This document shows, piece by piece, positions 1-8,290 of a stretch of 64,000 bases of DNA. The number at the start of each line of letters is the position of its first letter. Position 1 is the first letter of the stretch. Made by a program: the position numbers and the translations under genes. The notes below the pieces were generated by a model, which was not told where the DNA came from, did no database searches, and saw only the letters and a program-made list of their open reading frames with translations. This DNA is from M3007 sp041741155 (GTDB taxonomy: Bacteria; Bacteroidota; Bacteroidia; Chitinophagales; Saprospiraceae). The stretch is from contig JBGSKO010000120.1 in the NCBI GenBank assembly GCA_041741155.1, positions 1-64,000 on the forward strand. The letters run 5' to 3'.

Positions 1-1
1 C

Positions 2-700
2 ACCAACGGCACGCGCCACCTGCACGTCATCCACAACCCCGACGAGGCCGGCAACGACTGCCAGTACCAGCAGCACGGCATCCAACTGCTCAAGTACAAC
101 GGATCCAGCCTACCCAACTTCCCCAACTACCGCCTCGGCCCCCTCGACGGCTCGCCCTGCGACACGCTGGGGCTGGACAACCACCCCAAAGCTTGGTACC
201 GCTACGAGCAGGATACCCTCGACCCGCTGGCGGTGGAGTTCCGCGACCTGTCGTACTACGAGCCGGCCACCTGGGCCTGGGACTTCGGCGACGGCTCGCC
301 GGCCAGCAACACGCGCCACCCGGTGCACCAGTACGCCCAGCCGGGGGCGTATCAGGTCTGCCTCACTGTAAGCAACCAATATGGCACAGACACGCACTGC
401 AAAACGCTCTACCTTGGCGTAACGGCGCAGGACAATCCGGTGCTGCAAGCGCAGGTACTGGTGTGGCCCAACCCCTTCCGCGAGCGCTTCGCCGTGGCGG
501 TTTCCTCCCCTCTGCTGGGGGGATCGAGGGGGGGCTTGCGGCTGTACGACGCGGCGGGGCGGCTGGTGCTGGAGCAGCGCTTGGTGCTGGGCTTGAACGA
601 GATCGAAGCAGGTGCCTTGCCGGCGGGGCTGTATGTGTGGGAGGTAGTGGCCGGCGGGGAGCGGGTGAAGAGTGGGAAATGTGTAAAACTTGCGGAATGA
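2..700 (+). CDS. C-terminal part of a secreted PKD-domain protein with T9SS sorting domain (5' end outside window)
   Basis: The frame is open from base 2 and runs to a stop at 698-700, so the start lies upstream of the window. The first ~55 residues (HLHVIHNP, then PNFPNYRLGP) match the C-terminal part of the three tandem paralogues at 19.6-24.3 kb, so this is a fourth, more distant member of that family. Here it is extended by a PKD domain (WAWDFGDGSPASNTRHPVHQY) before the terminal sorting domain (VWPNPF, LRLYDAAGRLV, GLYVWEV). T9SS cargo of this type is exported across the outer membrane and anchored or released; the binding partner or substrate is unknown. A palindromic insertion at 502-535 adds about ten residues (SSPLLGGSRGG) in the sorting domain. 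Convergent with the next gene, 11 bases apart. Confidence 0.85.
   Translation, partial: TNGTRHLHVIHNPDEAGNDCQYQQHGIQLLKYNGSSLPNFPNYRLGPLDGSPCDTLGLDNHPKAWYRYEQDTLDPLAVEFRDLSYYEPATWAWDFGDGSPASNTRHPVHQYAQPGAYQVCLTVSNQYGTDTHCKTLYLGVTAQDNPVLQAQVLVWPNPFRERFAVAVSSPLLGGSRGGLRLYDAAGRLVLEQRLVLGLNEIEAGALPAGLYVWEVVAGGERVKSGKCVKLAE
502..535. repeat. G/C-rich palindromic insertion inside a coding region
   Basis: A run of C followed by two runs of G (TCCTCCCCTCTGCTGGGGGG and then GAGGGGGG) breaks the T9SS sorting domain of the first gene and is translated in frame as SSPLLGGSRGG. The flanking residues (FAVAV before, LRLYDAAGRL after) read as a normal sorting-domain strand pair, which suggests a small mobile palindrome that kept the frame. 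No second copy was seen in the window. Confidence 0.5.
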
Positions 701-711
701 AAAACGTTCGC

Positions 712-1329
712 TCAACCCTTCAACTGCCCCACCAGATACTCTCCAACAATCAGGTTGGGTACCCAGCACCACCAGGCAATGGCGATGTATGCCTGCTCGA
801 ATGGCAGCCCGAAGCCGGCGGTAAACAACGGCAGCCAGAGGCGGAGTGTGACGGCAGCGAAGGTGAGGGCGTAACTGCGAATCATCCAGGCTTTGTGGCT
901 TTCCACATCTTTCCGGCGGATACTGGTCCAGGCGCGCAACGTAGCGACAAACCACAAAACAGCCAGGGTGCCGAAGCCCAGCGCACTGGGGAAACCGCCA
1001 TTGGCAAAAAGCGCCACCACAAACCCGCCCGTAGCGCCAAACAGCAGGATGGATGCCACATAAATTTTGCCGAACAGACGGTGCAACCCGATGCGCCGCG
1101 CCCGCCACTTGGGTAAAAACTGCATCCAGCCCAACAGCATCGCCACACCCCCGCCGAGAATGTGGGCGTAAAACGCGACCAACCACCACGTCTGCCCATT
1201 CAGCGCAGACTTGGACGACCAATACGGCAGAGCACCCGGCGCAACGAAATAGGCCACCGGGTACAAGCCTATGACAAGCGCAAAAAAAGCGAGGAAAAAA
1301 CGGGTGACAGAAGGTGTGGTACGGCCCAT
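712..1329 (-). CDS. DUF2306-type multi-pass membrane protein
   Basis: A 205-residue integral membrane protein with about five to six hydrophobic segments. The pattern HILGGGVAMLLGWMQF, then RARRIGLHRLFGKIYVASIL, then KDVESHKAWMIRSYALTFAAVTLRLWLP fits the DUF2306 family, where conserved His and Arg residues sit at membrane edges. The biochemical role of that family is not established; haem or quinone binding is sometimes suspected. I chose the start at 1329 (MGRTTPSV) because the 23 residues upstream (rich in Cys and Phe, after MYGNKPQG) are atypical and would overlap the divergent promoter region shared with the methyltransferase gene. Confidence 0.75.
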   Translation of the reverse strand: MGRTTPSVTRFFLAFFALVIGLYPVAYFVAPGALPYWSSKSALNGQTWWLVAFYAHILGGGVAMLLGWMQFLPKWRARRIGLHRLFGKIYVASILLFGATGGFVVALFANGGFPSALGFGTLAVLWFVATLRAWTSIRRKDVESHKAWMIRSYALTFAAVTLRLWLPLFTAGFGLPFEQAYIAIAWWCWVPNLIVGEYLVGQLKG

Positions 1330-1398
1330 GCGCAAATGTTTTTCACAAAGGAAGTACAAAAAGCATAAGTCCGTACCTTGGGGTTTGTTTCCATACAA

Positions 1399-1974
1399 AT
1401 GACCATGCTCACCCAGGACACACCGCTGCCGGCAGAATTGTTTTGCACCCGAATAGAATCACCGCTGGGCACCCTGCTCGCTGCTGCGGTGGATCAGGGC
1501 GTGTGTCTGCTGGAATTCGATGCCTCCGACCGGTGCGAAACGGCGTTGCATGCGCTGGCTAAACAACTGGGCGCTGCGATCACCGACGGAGAACACCCGC
1601 ACACCGAGCAGTTGCGCCGGGAACTGACGGCGTATTTTGCCGGTACAAGTGCCACCTTCGAGGTGCCGCTCTTTCCGGTTGGTACGGATTTTCAGCAAAC
1701 CGTTTGGCAGGAACTGCTGCGAATCCCGTACGGTGTCACGCGTTCCTACAAGCAGCAGGCCGCCGCGCTCGGCAGTACCGATGCCGTGCGCGCCGTGGCC
1801 TCCGCCAACGGCCGGAACCACATCGCTATCGTCATTCCCTGCCACCGCGTCATCGGCGACAATGGCAGTCTGACGGGCTACGGCGGCGGGCTGTGGCGCA
1901 AAAAATGGCTGCTGGAACTGGAGCGTGATTCGGGGCTGGCGGTGCAGGAAGCGGGACAACTCCGCTTGCTTTGA
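1399..1974 (+). CDS. ogt: methylated-DNA--protein-cysteine S-methyltransferase
   Basis: Removes alkyl groups from O6-alkylguanine or O4-alkylthymine in DNA by a suicidal transfer to its own cysteine. The 191-residue protein has the N-terminal ribonuclease-H-like domain (from SPLGTLLAAA) and the C-terminal DNA-binding domain with the active-site motif IPCHRVIG (acceptor Cys about residue 148), followed by the YGGGLWRKKWLLELE tail typical of Ogt/MGMT. Helix residues RAVASANGRN correspond to the conserved Asn hinge. The ATG at 1399 is preferred over an upstream start at 1378; an ATG at 1405 is also possible. A TACCTTGG sequence at 1374-1381 could be a variant -7 box. Divergent from the DUF2306 gene. 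Confidence 0.93.
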   Translation: MTMLTQDTPLPAELFCTRIESPLGTLLAAAVDQGVCLLEFDASDRCETALHALAKQLGAAITDGEHPHTEQLRRELTAYFAGTSATFEVPLFPVGTDFQQTVWQELLRIPYGVTRSYKQQAAALGSTDAVRAVASANGRNHIAIVIPCHRVIGDNGSLTGYGGGLWRKKWLLELERDSGLAVQEAGQLRLL

Positions 1975-2075
1975 GCGTGCCCTCCGGGAACTTTACAAAA
2001 TCCTTATACCGCCGCGCGTTCCCTTATCTTTTGTTTACGCGCGGTGTCGGACTTTTGCCCCGTCAAGTTTTTCCA

Positions 2076-3212
2076 ATGAAAAAAGTCCATACGCAACGAC
2101 AGGTTTTCATAGCGGGCACCGTGGTGCTGCTGATTGCGGCAGCGTTTTACCCGCTCTCGGATTATATCGGGTATCGCTCGGTTGCCTTGATTCTGCTACT
2201 TACCGTGTCCATTTTGGCCATGCGGATGAGCCTGACAGCGGTACTTGTTGCGGCGGTGTTGAGTGCCCTGGTGTGGGATTTTTTCTTTATTCCGCCGCAT
2301 TTCACCCTCACGATCGGTAGTGGCGAGGACCTGTTGCTCATCGTCATGTATTTCATTGTGGCGATTCTGAATGGCGTGATCAATTACCGCATGCGGCAAC
2401 TGGAGCAGGTGCAGCGCCAAAAAGAAGAGCGCGACACGTCGTTGAAACTCTACAATGCTCTTTTTAACTCGTTATCCCACGAACTCCGCACGCCTGTAGC
2501 CGCCATTTTGGGCGCCGCAGACATGTTGCAGGAAAATGATGTGGCTTTGTCGCCCGGACAAAAAAAGGCCCTGGTTTCCGAAATCGCCGACGGCGCCCTT
2601 CGACTCAGCGAACAAGTTGAAAACCTGTTGAGCATGTCGAGGCTCGAAGCGGGCATGATTTTGCCCAAAAAAGAATGGTGCGACGTGGGTGATTTGCTGT
2701 ACAGTACCCTCGAAAAACTAAAGCCGGAAAGCCACAACCACCCTGTTGAGATTTCCGTGCCGGATGATTTGCCGCTGGTTCGTCTCGATTTTGGCCTGAC
2801 CGAGCAAGTGGTGCGCAACCTGCTCAGCAATGCTTTTCGCCATACGCCGGCCGGGACGCAGGTGCGGATCACGGCAAAAATCGTACACGACACGGCGGGG
2901 CATTTTGAAACGACCGAGCAGGCGGATACCCCGCTTCATCTGGTACGCGATAAAATGATGTACCGGTTGCAGATAGAGGTTTCGGATAGCGGCTCGGGCT
3001 TCCCGCCGGAAGAAATCGAACGGGTCTTCGGGAAATTTTATCGCGCATCGGACACGGTGGCCGGCGGCACCGGTTTGGGCCTGTTTATCGTCAAAGGTTT
3101 TGTCGAAGCACAAGGCGGCGAGGTATCGCTGAGCAACCAAAGGCAGGGTGGGGCGGCGTTCATGCTTGAGTTTCCCACTCAGATTTTACCGCAAAACCTC
3201 CATGCGCAATGA
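2076..3212 (+). CDS. KdpD-like sensor histidine kinase lacking the N-terminal sensor half
   Basis: A 378-residue membrane histidine kinase. Residues ~8-110 contain the four-helix DUF4118 membrane block of KdpD (VALILLLTVSILAMRMSL, then SALVWDFFFIPPHFTLTI), followed by HisKA with phospho-acceptor His (SLSHELRTPVAAILGA, His ~135) and HATPase_c (N box LLSNAFRHTP, G boxes SDSGSGFPPEE and GGTGLGLFIVKG). Full KdpD is about 900 residues; the N-terminal K+-sensor and USP-like domains are absent. The start at 2076 (MKKVHTQ) is preferred because the 35 upstream residues have no hydrophobic or family signal. The stop overlaps the regulator start by ATGA, so the two are translationally coupled. With kup downstream it likely reads turgor or potassium status; that is an inference. 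Confidence 0.88.
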   Translation: MKKVHTQRQVFIAGTVVLLIAAAFYPLSDYIGYRSVALILLLTVSILAMRMSLTAVLVAAVLSALVWDFFFIPPHFTLTIGSGEDLLLIVMYFIVAILNGVINYRMRQLEQVQRQKEERDTSLKLYNALFNSLSHELRTPVAAILGAADMLQENDVALSPGQKKALVSEIADGALRLSEQVENLLSMSRLEAGMILPKKEWCDVGDLLYSTLEKLKPESHNHPVEISVPDDLPLVRLDFGLTEQVVRNLLSNAFRHTPAGTQVRITAKIVHDTAGHFETTEQADTPLHLVRDKMMYRLQIEVSDSGSGFPPEEIERVFGKFYRASDTVAGGTGLGLFIVKGFVEAQGGEVSLSNQRQGGAAFMLEFPTQILPQNLHAQ

Positions 3213-3892
3213 ATAAGCCAAGTGTACTTGTTATCGAAGACGAAGCGGCTATTCGCAAACTGCTGGAAATTGCCCTGCAATCCAGCGGGTATAATTGCCT
3301 CCTGGCAGCTACTGGCCGCGACGGAAAAATCCTGGCCGCAGCGCAACAGCCCGATCTGGTGCTGCTTGACTTGGGACTGCCCGATGGCGATGGCCAAAAC
3401 CTGCTTCAGGAACTGCGCGAGTGGTACACCAAGCCCGTCATTATCGTGTCGGCGCGCAGCTCGGAAGCCGAAATCATCCAGGCATTGGACCATGGCGCCA
3501 ATGATTACCTGACCAAACCGTTCCGCACGGGCGAACTGCTGGCGCGTATTCGCTCAGCTATTCGGCAGACGACCAATGAACCCGCTGACCCGGTAAAAAT
3601 TTTCGGCAACCTGACCATTGATTTAGCAACCCGTACCGTCAAAAAAAACGGTGAAACCATCAAAGTGACCTCTACCGAGTACGCCCTGCTGGCACTTTTT
3701 GTAAAAAATGAAGGCCGGGTGCTGACCCATGCATTCATCCTGCGGGAGGTGTGGGGGCCCGGGTATGTGGAACGCACGGAATACCCGCGCGTTTTCGTGG
3801 GGCAGCTGCGCAAAAAAATAGAAGATGACCCGAATCGCCCGAAACTGATCCTCACGGAATCCGGGGTAGGGTATCGTTTTACGGAAGGATAA
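3209..3892 (+). CDS. KdpE-like response regulator (OmpR/PhoB family)
   Basis: A 227-residue response regulator with a receiver domain (IEDEAAIRK acidic pocket, phospho-acceptor Asp54 in VLLDLGLPDGDG, Thr/Ser at IIVSARS, Lys in YLTKPF) and a C-terminal winged-helix DNA-binding domain (LTSTEYALL-like VTSTEYALLALFVKNEGRVL, then GVGYRFTEG). The sequence is closest in style to KdpE. It overlaps the kinase gene by four bases and lies 105 bases before kup, so it probably controls potassium uptake genes. No kdpFABC operon is visible in this window. A GTTGAG-type repeat follows the stop. Confidence 0.9.
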   Translation: MNKPSVLVIEDEAAIRKLLEIALQSSGYNCLLAATGRDGKILAAAQQPDLVLLDLGLPDGDGQNLLQELREWYTKPVIIVSARSSEAEIIQALDHGANDYLTKPFRTGELLARIRSAIRQTTNEPADPVKIFGNLTIDLATRTVKKNGETIKVTSTEYALLALFVKNEGRVLTHAFILREVWGPGYVERTEYPRVFVGQLRKKIEDDPNRPKLILTESGVGYRFTEG

Positions 3893-3899
3893 TCTGACG

Positions 3900-3933
3900 G
3901 TTGAGCGTGGTTGAACTGGTGTAGAAAGTTGAG
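3900..3933. repeat. GTTGAG-type intergenic repeat, copy 1
   Basis: A 34-base stretch starting eight bases after the KdpE-like gene. It carries three GTTGA(G) units and matches the stretch at 45226-45259 at 30 of 34 positions. Related CTCAACC arrays (the reverse complement) lie at 39068 and 48603. Confidence 0.5.
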
Positions 3934-3997
3934 ATGCTTGACGTTTATTAGTTGTCCCCATTTGTATTGACTATAGTACCAATTCAATTCCAATTTT

Positions 3998-5959
3998 ATG
4001 AAACCCAATTCGAACGGCTCCGCTTCTGCGCGGGTGACGGCAGCATCCCTTTTGGTCGCCCTCGGCATCATTTACGGCGACATCGGCACCTCGCCGCTCT
4101 ATGTGCTGAAAGCCATCGTCGGCGAACATGAAGTATCCGAACTACTGGTGTACGGCGGCATCTCGTGTATTTTCTGGACACTGGTTTTTCAAACCACATT
4201 CAAGTATGTGATCCTCACGCTGCAAGCCGACAACCACGGCGAGGGCGGCATCTTTTCGTTGTACGCGCTGGTGTGGCGATTCGGACGCGGGAAACTGGTA
4301 ATTCCGATCATCATCGGGGCAAGCACCCTGCTGGCCGACGGGATCATTACGCCGCCGATTTCGGTGTCATCAGCCGTGGAGGGTCTGGAAAAAGTGATTC
4401 CAAACCTGCCAACTGCGACGATCGTGGTAGGCATCCTGACTGCTATTTTTTTCTTTCAGCGGTTCGGGACCCACAAAGTCGGCTCGGTATTCGGCCCGAT
4501 GATGCTGGTTTGGTTTTCGATGTTGTTCGTTCTGGGTATCGTACAAATTTTCCACTATCCAGAGATCGTGAAAGCGCTTAGCCCGACCTACGCCATTCGA
4601 TTGTTGACCCAATATCCGGGTGGTTTTTGGCTGCTCGGTGCGGTGTTTTTATGTACCACCGGCGCCGAGGCGTTGTACTCGGATCTGGGGCACTGCGGCC
4701 GGCGGAACATCCGGATCACCTGGGGTTTTGTCAAAACCAGTTTGGTTATCAACTACCTGGGCCAGGCAGCCTGGCTGATGCACCACACTTCCGGCGGCGG
4801 TTTGGACGGCCGCAATCCGTTTTTTGAAATCATGCCCAGATGGTTTTTGTTGCCCGGTATTGCCATTGCCACATCGGCAGCGATCATCGCCTCGCAGGCG
4901 CTCATTTCGGGTTCGTACACGTTGATCTCGGAAGCAATGTCCTTGAATTTCTGGCCTCGGGTCGCTGTGCGCCAGCCATCCGAGCTGAAAGGGCAGATTT
5001 ACATTCCTTCGGTTAACCTGCTGCTGTGGATCGGCTGTCTTGGCGTGGTGTTTTATTTTGGCAATTCTTCCAACATGGAAGCTGCTTACGGCTTTTCCAT
5101 CACAGTCACCATGCTGATGACCACCGCGCTGCTCTCCTATTTTCTGCTTTTTATCAAAAAATGGAAAGTGGGCTGGGTTGCCGGCATCCTGATGCTGTTC
5201 GGTACCATCGAAATCGGGTTTCTAATCGCCAACCTGCAAAAATTTCACCACGGAGGATCCGTTGCGGTTTTCATGGGTTTGGGCTTTTTTACGGTGATGT
5301 ACACGTGGTTTTTTGCCCGAAAAATCAACAACCGCTTCGTCAGTTTTGTCGAACTGCGCAACTACACCACGCTGCTCGATAGCCTGAGTCATGACACGGA
5401 AATTCCCAAGTTCTCGACCCACCTCATCTACCTTACCAAAGCCAACAACCAGGAGCACATTGAGGAAAAAATCGTGCGGTCTATTTTTTCGAAAAAACCG
5501 AAACGCGCGGATATGTACTGGTTTTTGCACCTCAACCGTACCGACGACCCCTACACCCTGGAGTACCGGGTACACGAGCTTTTAGATGACAAGGTCATCC
5601 GGGTGGACATCAACATCGGTTTCCGGGTGCAGCCGCGTACGGAGTTGTACTTCAAAAAAATCGTGCAGGAACTCGTGGCCAGCCGGGAAATTAACCTGCA
5701 TATCCGCCCGGACGGCTCTACGCGGTACAATCCGGAGCCGGATTTCAAATTCGTGGTGCTGGAGAAATTTCTTTCCGCCGAAAACGAATTCACCTTGCGC
5801 GATGGGCTGCTGCTGAACGGTTATTTCATGTTGAAAAAAATCGGCATCTCGGATGAAAAAGCTTTTGGACTGGACAAAAGCGACGTGGTCGTGGAGGCGG
5901 TGCCGCTGGTGTATCAGCCCGTGGATGCGGTGCCGCTGGAGCGGGTCGGGAAAGGATAA
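3998..5959 (+). CDS. kup: low-affinity potassium uptake protein Kup
   Basis: A 653-residue secondary K+ transporter, probably K+/H+ symport, in the inner membrane. The N-terminus has the Kup signature (LGIIYGDIGTSPLYVLKAI) and LQADNHGEGGIFSLYAL, with about 12 membrane segments up to residue ~450, followed by a C-terminal cytoplasmic domain (YWFLHLNRTDDPYTLEY). Family length is usually 620-670, so the gene is complete. It follows the KdpDE-like pair in the same direction after a 105-base gap that has room for its own promoter. Together these three genes look like a potassium or turgor homeostasis module. An element with long inverted arms follows the gene. Confidence 0.95.
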   Translation: MKPNSNGSASARVTAASLLVALGIIYGDIGTSPLYVLKAIVGEHEVSELLVYGGISCIFWTLVFQTTFKYVILTLQADNHGEGGIFSLYALVWRFGRGKLVIPIIIGASTLLADGIITPPISVSSAVEGLEKVIPNLPTATIVVGILTAIFFFQRFGTHKVGSVFGPMMLVWFSMLFVLGIVQIFHYPEIVKALSPTYAIRLLTQYPGGFWLLGAVFLCTTGAEALYSDLGHCGRRNIRITWGFVKTSLVINYLGQAAWLMHHTSGGGLDGRNPFFEIMPRWFLLPGIAIATSAAIIASQALISGSYTLISEAMSLNFWPRVAVRQPSELKGQIYIPSVNLLLWIGCLGVVFYFGNSSNMEAAYGFSITVTMLMTTALLSYFLLFIKKWKVGWVAGILMLFGTIEIGFLIANLQKFHHGGSVAVFMGLGFFTVMYTWFFARKINNRFVSFVELRNYTTLLDSLSHDTEIPKFSTHLIYLTKANNQEHIEEKIVRSIFSKKPKRADMYWFLHLNRTDDPYTLEYRVHELLDDKVIRVDINIGFRVQPRTELYFKKIVQELVASREINLHIRPDGSTRYNPEPDFKFVVLEKFLSAENEFTLRDGLLLNGYFMLKKIGISDEKAFGLDKSDVVVEAVPLVYQPVDAVPLERVGKG

Positions 5960-6116
5960 TCCCCATGCCGGCTACTGATCTTCCCAGGGTGTTTGATTTG
6001 AATATTGGCTCTACTTTTACGCACTTTTTGGAATGGAGGCTACCTGATATGTATCGGCGCACAGCCCAAGTCTTATTGTTTTTTCACCAGATAAGTATCC
6101 GGACATATTTAATTGT

Positions 6117-6246
6117 CAAATTCTGCGTGACGTCTGTGTCTTGAGTCTGTGTAACGTCTGTGTGAAATACTCTAAGTTCGATGTTGAACGTGATATTTCA
6201 CACAGACGTTACACAGACTCAAGACACAGACGTCACGCAGAATTTG
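6117..6246. repeat. perfect 53-bp inverted repeat (long hairpin element), copy 1
   Basis: Within the 328-base gap after kup, the arm 6117-6169 is the exact reverse complement of 6194-6246, with a 24-base loop. The arms are built from CGTCTGTGT-like submotifs. A second, imperfect copy with the same arm sequence lies at 60989-61117. Two perfect 53-bp arms in a non-coding gap suggest a recent palindromic mobile element; it may also act as a terminator for kup. The rest of the gap (5960-6116, 6247-6287) shows nothing else clear. Confidence 0.9.
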
Positions 6247-6287
6247 CTCTCGAATAATTTGTACCACAAACGTAGTCCGATCCATCC

Positions 6288-6821
6288 ATGTGCAAACGCA
6301 CCGTCATCATCGCCGGCCTGTTGCTTCCTGTGTTTTTTCTGATGCAATGCCGGAAAACCACCCCCTTTAGCCCCGAAACCTGGTACCAAACGCTTCGCAC
6401 TACCATTCAATCGCAGGCCGATCTGCAAGCCGACACCACGCACTTCGAATACCTGGCCGACAGCACCTTCAGCCACCGGGCATTTATCCACGGCGGACGG
6501 GTTTTTCGGGAAGAATGGTATGGGAAAGCAGGCGATTTGCAAGGGAAGTCGCTTTTCACGCCTGACGGGAAATTTGAATGGCGCTGTGAAATTTGTCCCG
6601 ACCGCTCCGTCGGCTTCGAAGGTATTTTATTCAAAAACAAATTCTACGGCCCCAGTACCTGGTGGTATTGCAACGGCCAAATGCGCCAGCAGGGGTACCG
6701 CTATGCCAATCGCGAAATAGGCATCTGGCGCCGCTGGGATGAAAATGGCGTGTTGGTAGATTCCATTGACCGAGGAAACCACGATCTGCTGGATTCACTG
6801 AGGCATATTTCTGTTTTGTAG
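6288..6821 (+). CDS. lipoprotein with a MORN-2/YwqK-like repeat region
   Basis: A 177-residue predicted lipoprotein: hydrophobic signal (TVIIAGLLLPVFFLMQC) with lipobox Cys at about residue 21. The C-terminal half has the alternating pattern FEGILFKNKFYGPSTWWYCNG, then GQMRQQGYRYANREIGIWRRW, which fits MORN-2/YwqK-type repeats (text pattern: more X, G, W with WDENG). Such repeats occur in many Bacteroidota surface lipoproteins and in toxin immunity-like proteins; the function here is unknown. It starts 41 bases after the inverted repeat and is convergent with creD. Confidence 0.7.
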   Translation: MCKRTVIIAGLLLPVFFLMQCRKTTPFSPETWYQTLRTTIQSQADLQADTTHFEYLADSTFSHRAFIHGGRVFREEWYGKAGDLQGKSLFTPDGKFEWRCEICPDRSVGFEGILFKNKFYGPSTWWYCNGQMRQQGYRYANREIGIWRRWDENGVLVDSIDRGNHDLLDSLRHISVL

Positions 6822-6862
6822 ATGCGGCGCCTTTGCTCCGGCACCCCGTTGTGCCAGAATTT

Positions 6863-8203
6863 TCAAGGCACTGGATACCAGTTTATCCTCCGGGAAAAAA
6901 ACATCACTATAGCCAGAATGCAGAACAGCCCAAGGCTTCCGATCAACAAGGCATAATCTTGCAGTTGCAGCGTGACAAACAAAAACCCGTACAATACCGC
7001 CAGAGTACCGCCTACCAGTATGCCCATTTGAGCCGATTGAAACAGGGCACGGGCATACAGTCCGGTGAGCGCAATGGTCATAACCGCCGCGATCAGGTAG
7101 GCACTGTTGAAGGAGGTATGTTCCGAAATAGATACCAGCAGGGTGTAAAAAATGACCAATGCCAAACCGATGAGCGCGTACTGGAACGGATGTACCTGCC
7201 GGGAATGCCGCATTTCAATAAAGAACATGCACAAAAACGTGAGGCCGATAAAAAGCACCGCATACTTCACCGAGCGTGTGGCTTTCTGATAATTGTCAAC
7301 CGGAAGCAAAAAACTCACCCCAAAAGCACTTTCCTGAAATCGCACTTCCTGGTCGCTGGTCCATTGCTGCGGGTAGTTCCGGTTGAGATTCAATACTTTC
7401 CAGGAGGCGCTGAATCCATCGGAGCGGATGTTTTTTTCATCCGGCAGAAATGCGCCGGTGAAACTTGGGTCGGGCCAGATGGAGGCTAATTTCAGCTTTG
7501 TCACTTTGCCTACAGGCGTAAAAAACAGGGAACTGGAGCCTTTTACAGCCATGTCAAGCCGAAACGGGTGTGCGCCAATGGATTGACCGGAGGCGGGCGT
7601 CAGATCGAGCGGAACGTGAATGCCGCTGGCGTTGATGCCGGGTACCGGGATACCTGGTTCCGACACGATCGTTTTGTCGCCCCAGTGCAGCACCACCTGA
7701 TCCTTGAGACCACGCAAATCGGGCAAGCCTATGGCCAACACGGCTTTATCCCACTGGATTTGTGCGTCGGATGGAATACTTTTTTCTATTTCCACGGATT
7801 CGAATGCCCCTTCCAAACGAAGGGTGCCGCTGTAGAGCACGACTTCAAAAATACCGCGATAGCGCTTCTCTGGAACAATGTCGCCGGTGATGTTCAATTG
7901 GTCGGGCAAAAAGTATGCGTACCTGCGATGGCTGTTCACGATCAGCCCGTTCGTATCCCGAATCATCTCCCGGTAAGGCAATACCAGCACCGGGCCCGAA
8001 AGTGTTTGCATACCGCCCCACTTGCCACTGACTTCTTCATGCGCTTCGATTTGCCGCCCTTCCCGCTCCTGAATCAGCCTTTCCACCATATTGGCCGGTA
8101 TGAGTAGCAGCAGCACAAGGAAAAATATGATCGCGCCTTTGAGGGTGGTGTTGTGCCGATGCCAGGCATTGGGTTCGGGCGTGTACGGTTCGGTGGTTTG
8201 CAT
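6863..8203 (-). CDS. creD: cell envelope integrity protein CreD
   Basis: A 446-residue inner-membrane protein of the CreD family. One N-terminal membrane segment (GAIIFFLVLLLLIPANMVERLI) is followed by RQIEAHEEVSGKWGGMQTLSGPVLVLPY, a typical CreD segment, a large extracytoplasmic domain (residues ~45-300), and five or six C-terminal membrane helices (YAVLFIGLTFLCMFFIEMRH, HPFQYALIGLALVIFYTLLVSISEH). CreD is linked to envelope stress and colicin or beta-lactam tolerance in enterobacteria; no creBC pair is adjacent here, so its regulation is unknown. It is 87 bases downstream of the glycosidase gene in the same direction and could be read through from it. Confidence 0.93.
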   Translation of the reverse strand: MQTTEPYTPEPNAWHRHNTTLKGAIIFFLVLLLLIPANMVERLIQEREGRQIEAHEEVSGKWGGMQTLSGPVLVLPYREMIRDTNGLIVNSHRRYAYFLPDQLNITGDIVPEKRYRGIFEVVLYSGTLRLEGAFESVEIEKSIPSDAQIQWDKAVLAIGLPDLRGLKDQVVLHWGDKTIVSEPGIPVPGINASGIHVPLDLTPASGQSIGAHPFRLDMAVKGSSSLFFTPVGKVTKLKLASIWPDPSFTGAFLPDEKNIRSDGFSASWKVLNLNRNYPQQWTSDQEVRFQESAFGVSFLLPVDNYQKATRSVKYAVLFIGLTFLCMFFIEMRHSRQVHPFQYALIGLALVIFYTLLVSISEHTSFNSAYLIAAVMTIALTGLYARALFQSAQMGILVGGTLAVLYGFLFVTLQLQDYALLIGSLGLFCILAIVMFFSRRINWYPVP

Positions 8204-8290
8204 GGTATTCGGTTGAATGTGTTGGGTAAACGTTCAATTTTACTGTTGAAAGGTAACGATCATGGGGGGAAACCTGCTGCCTGTATTTTT

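Noticed and set aside
6833..7489. 218-codon plus-strand frame
   Set aside because: It is antisense to creD, whose family motifs are clear.
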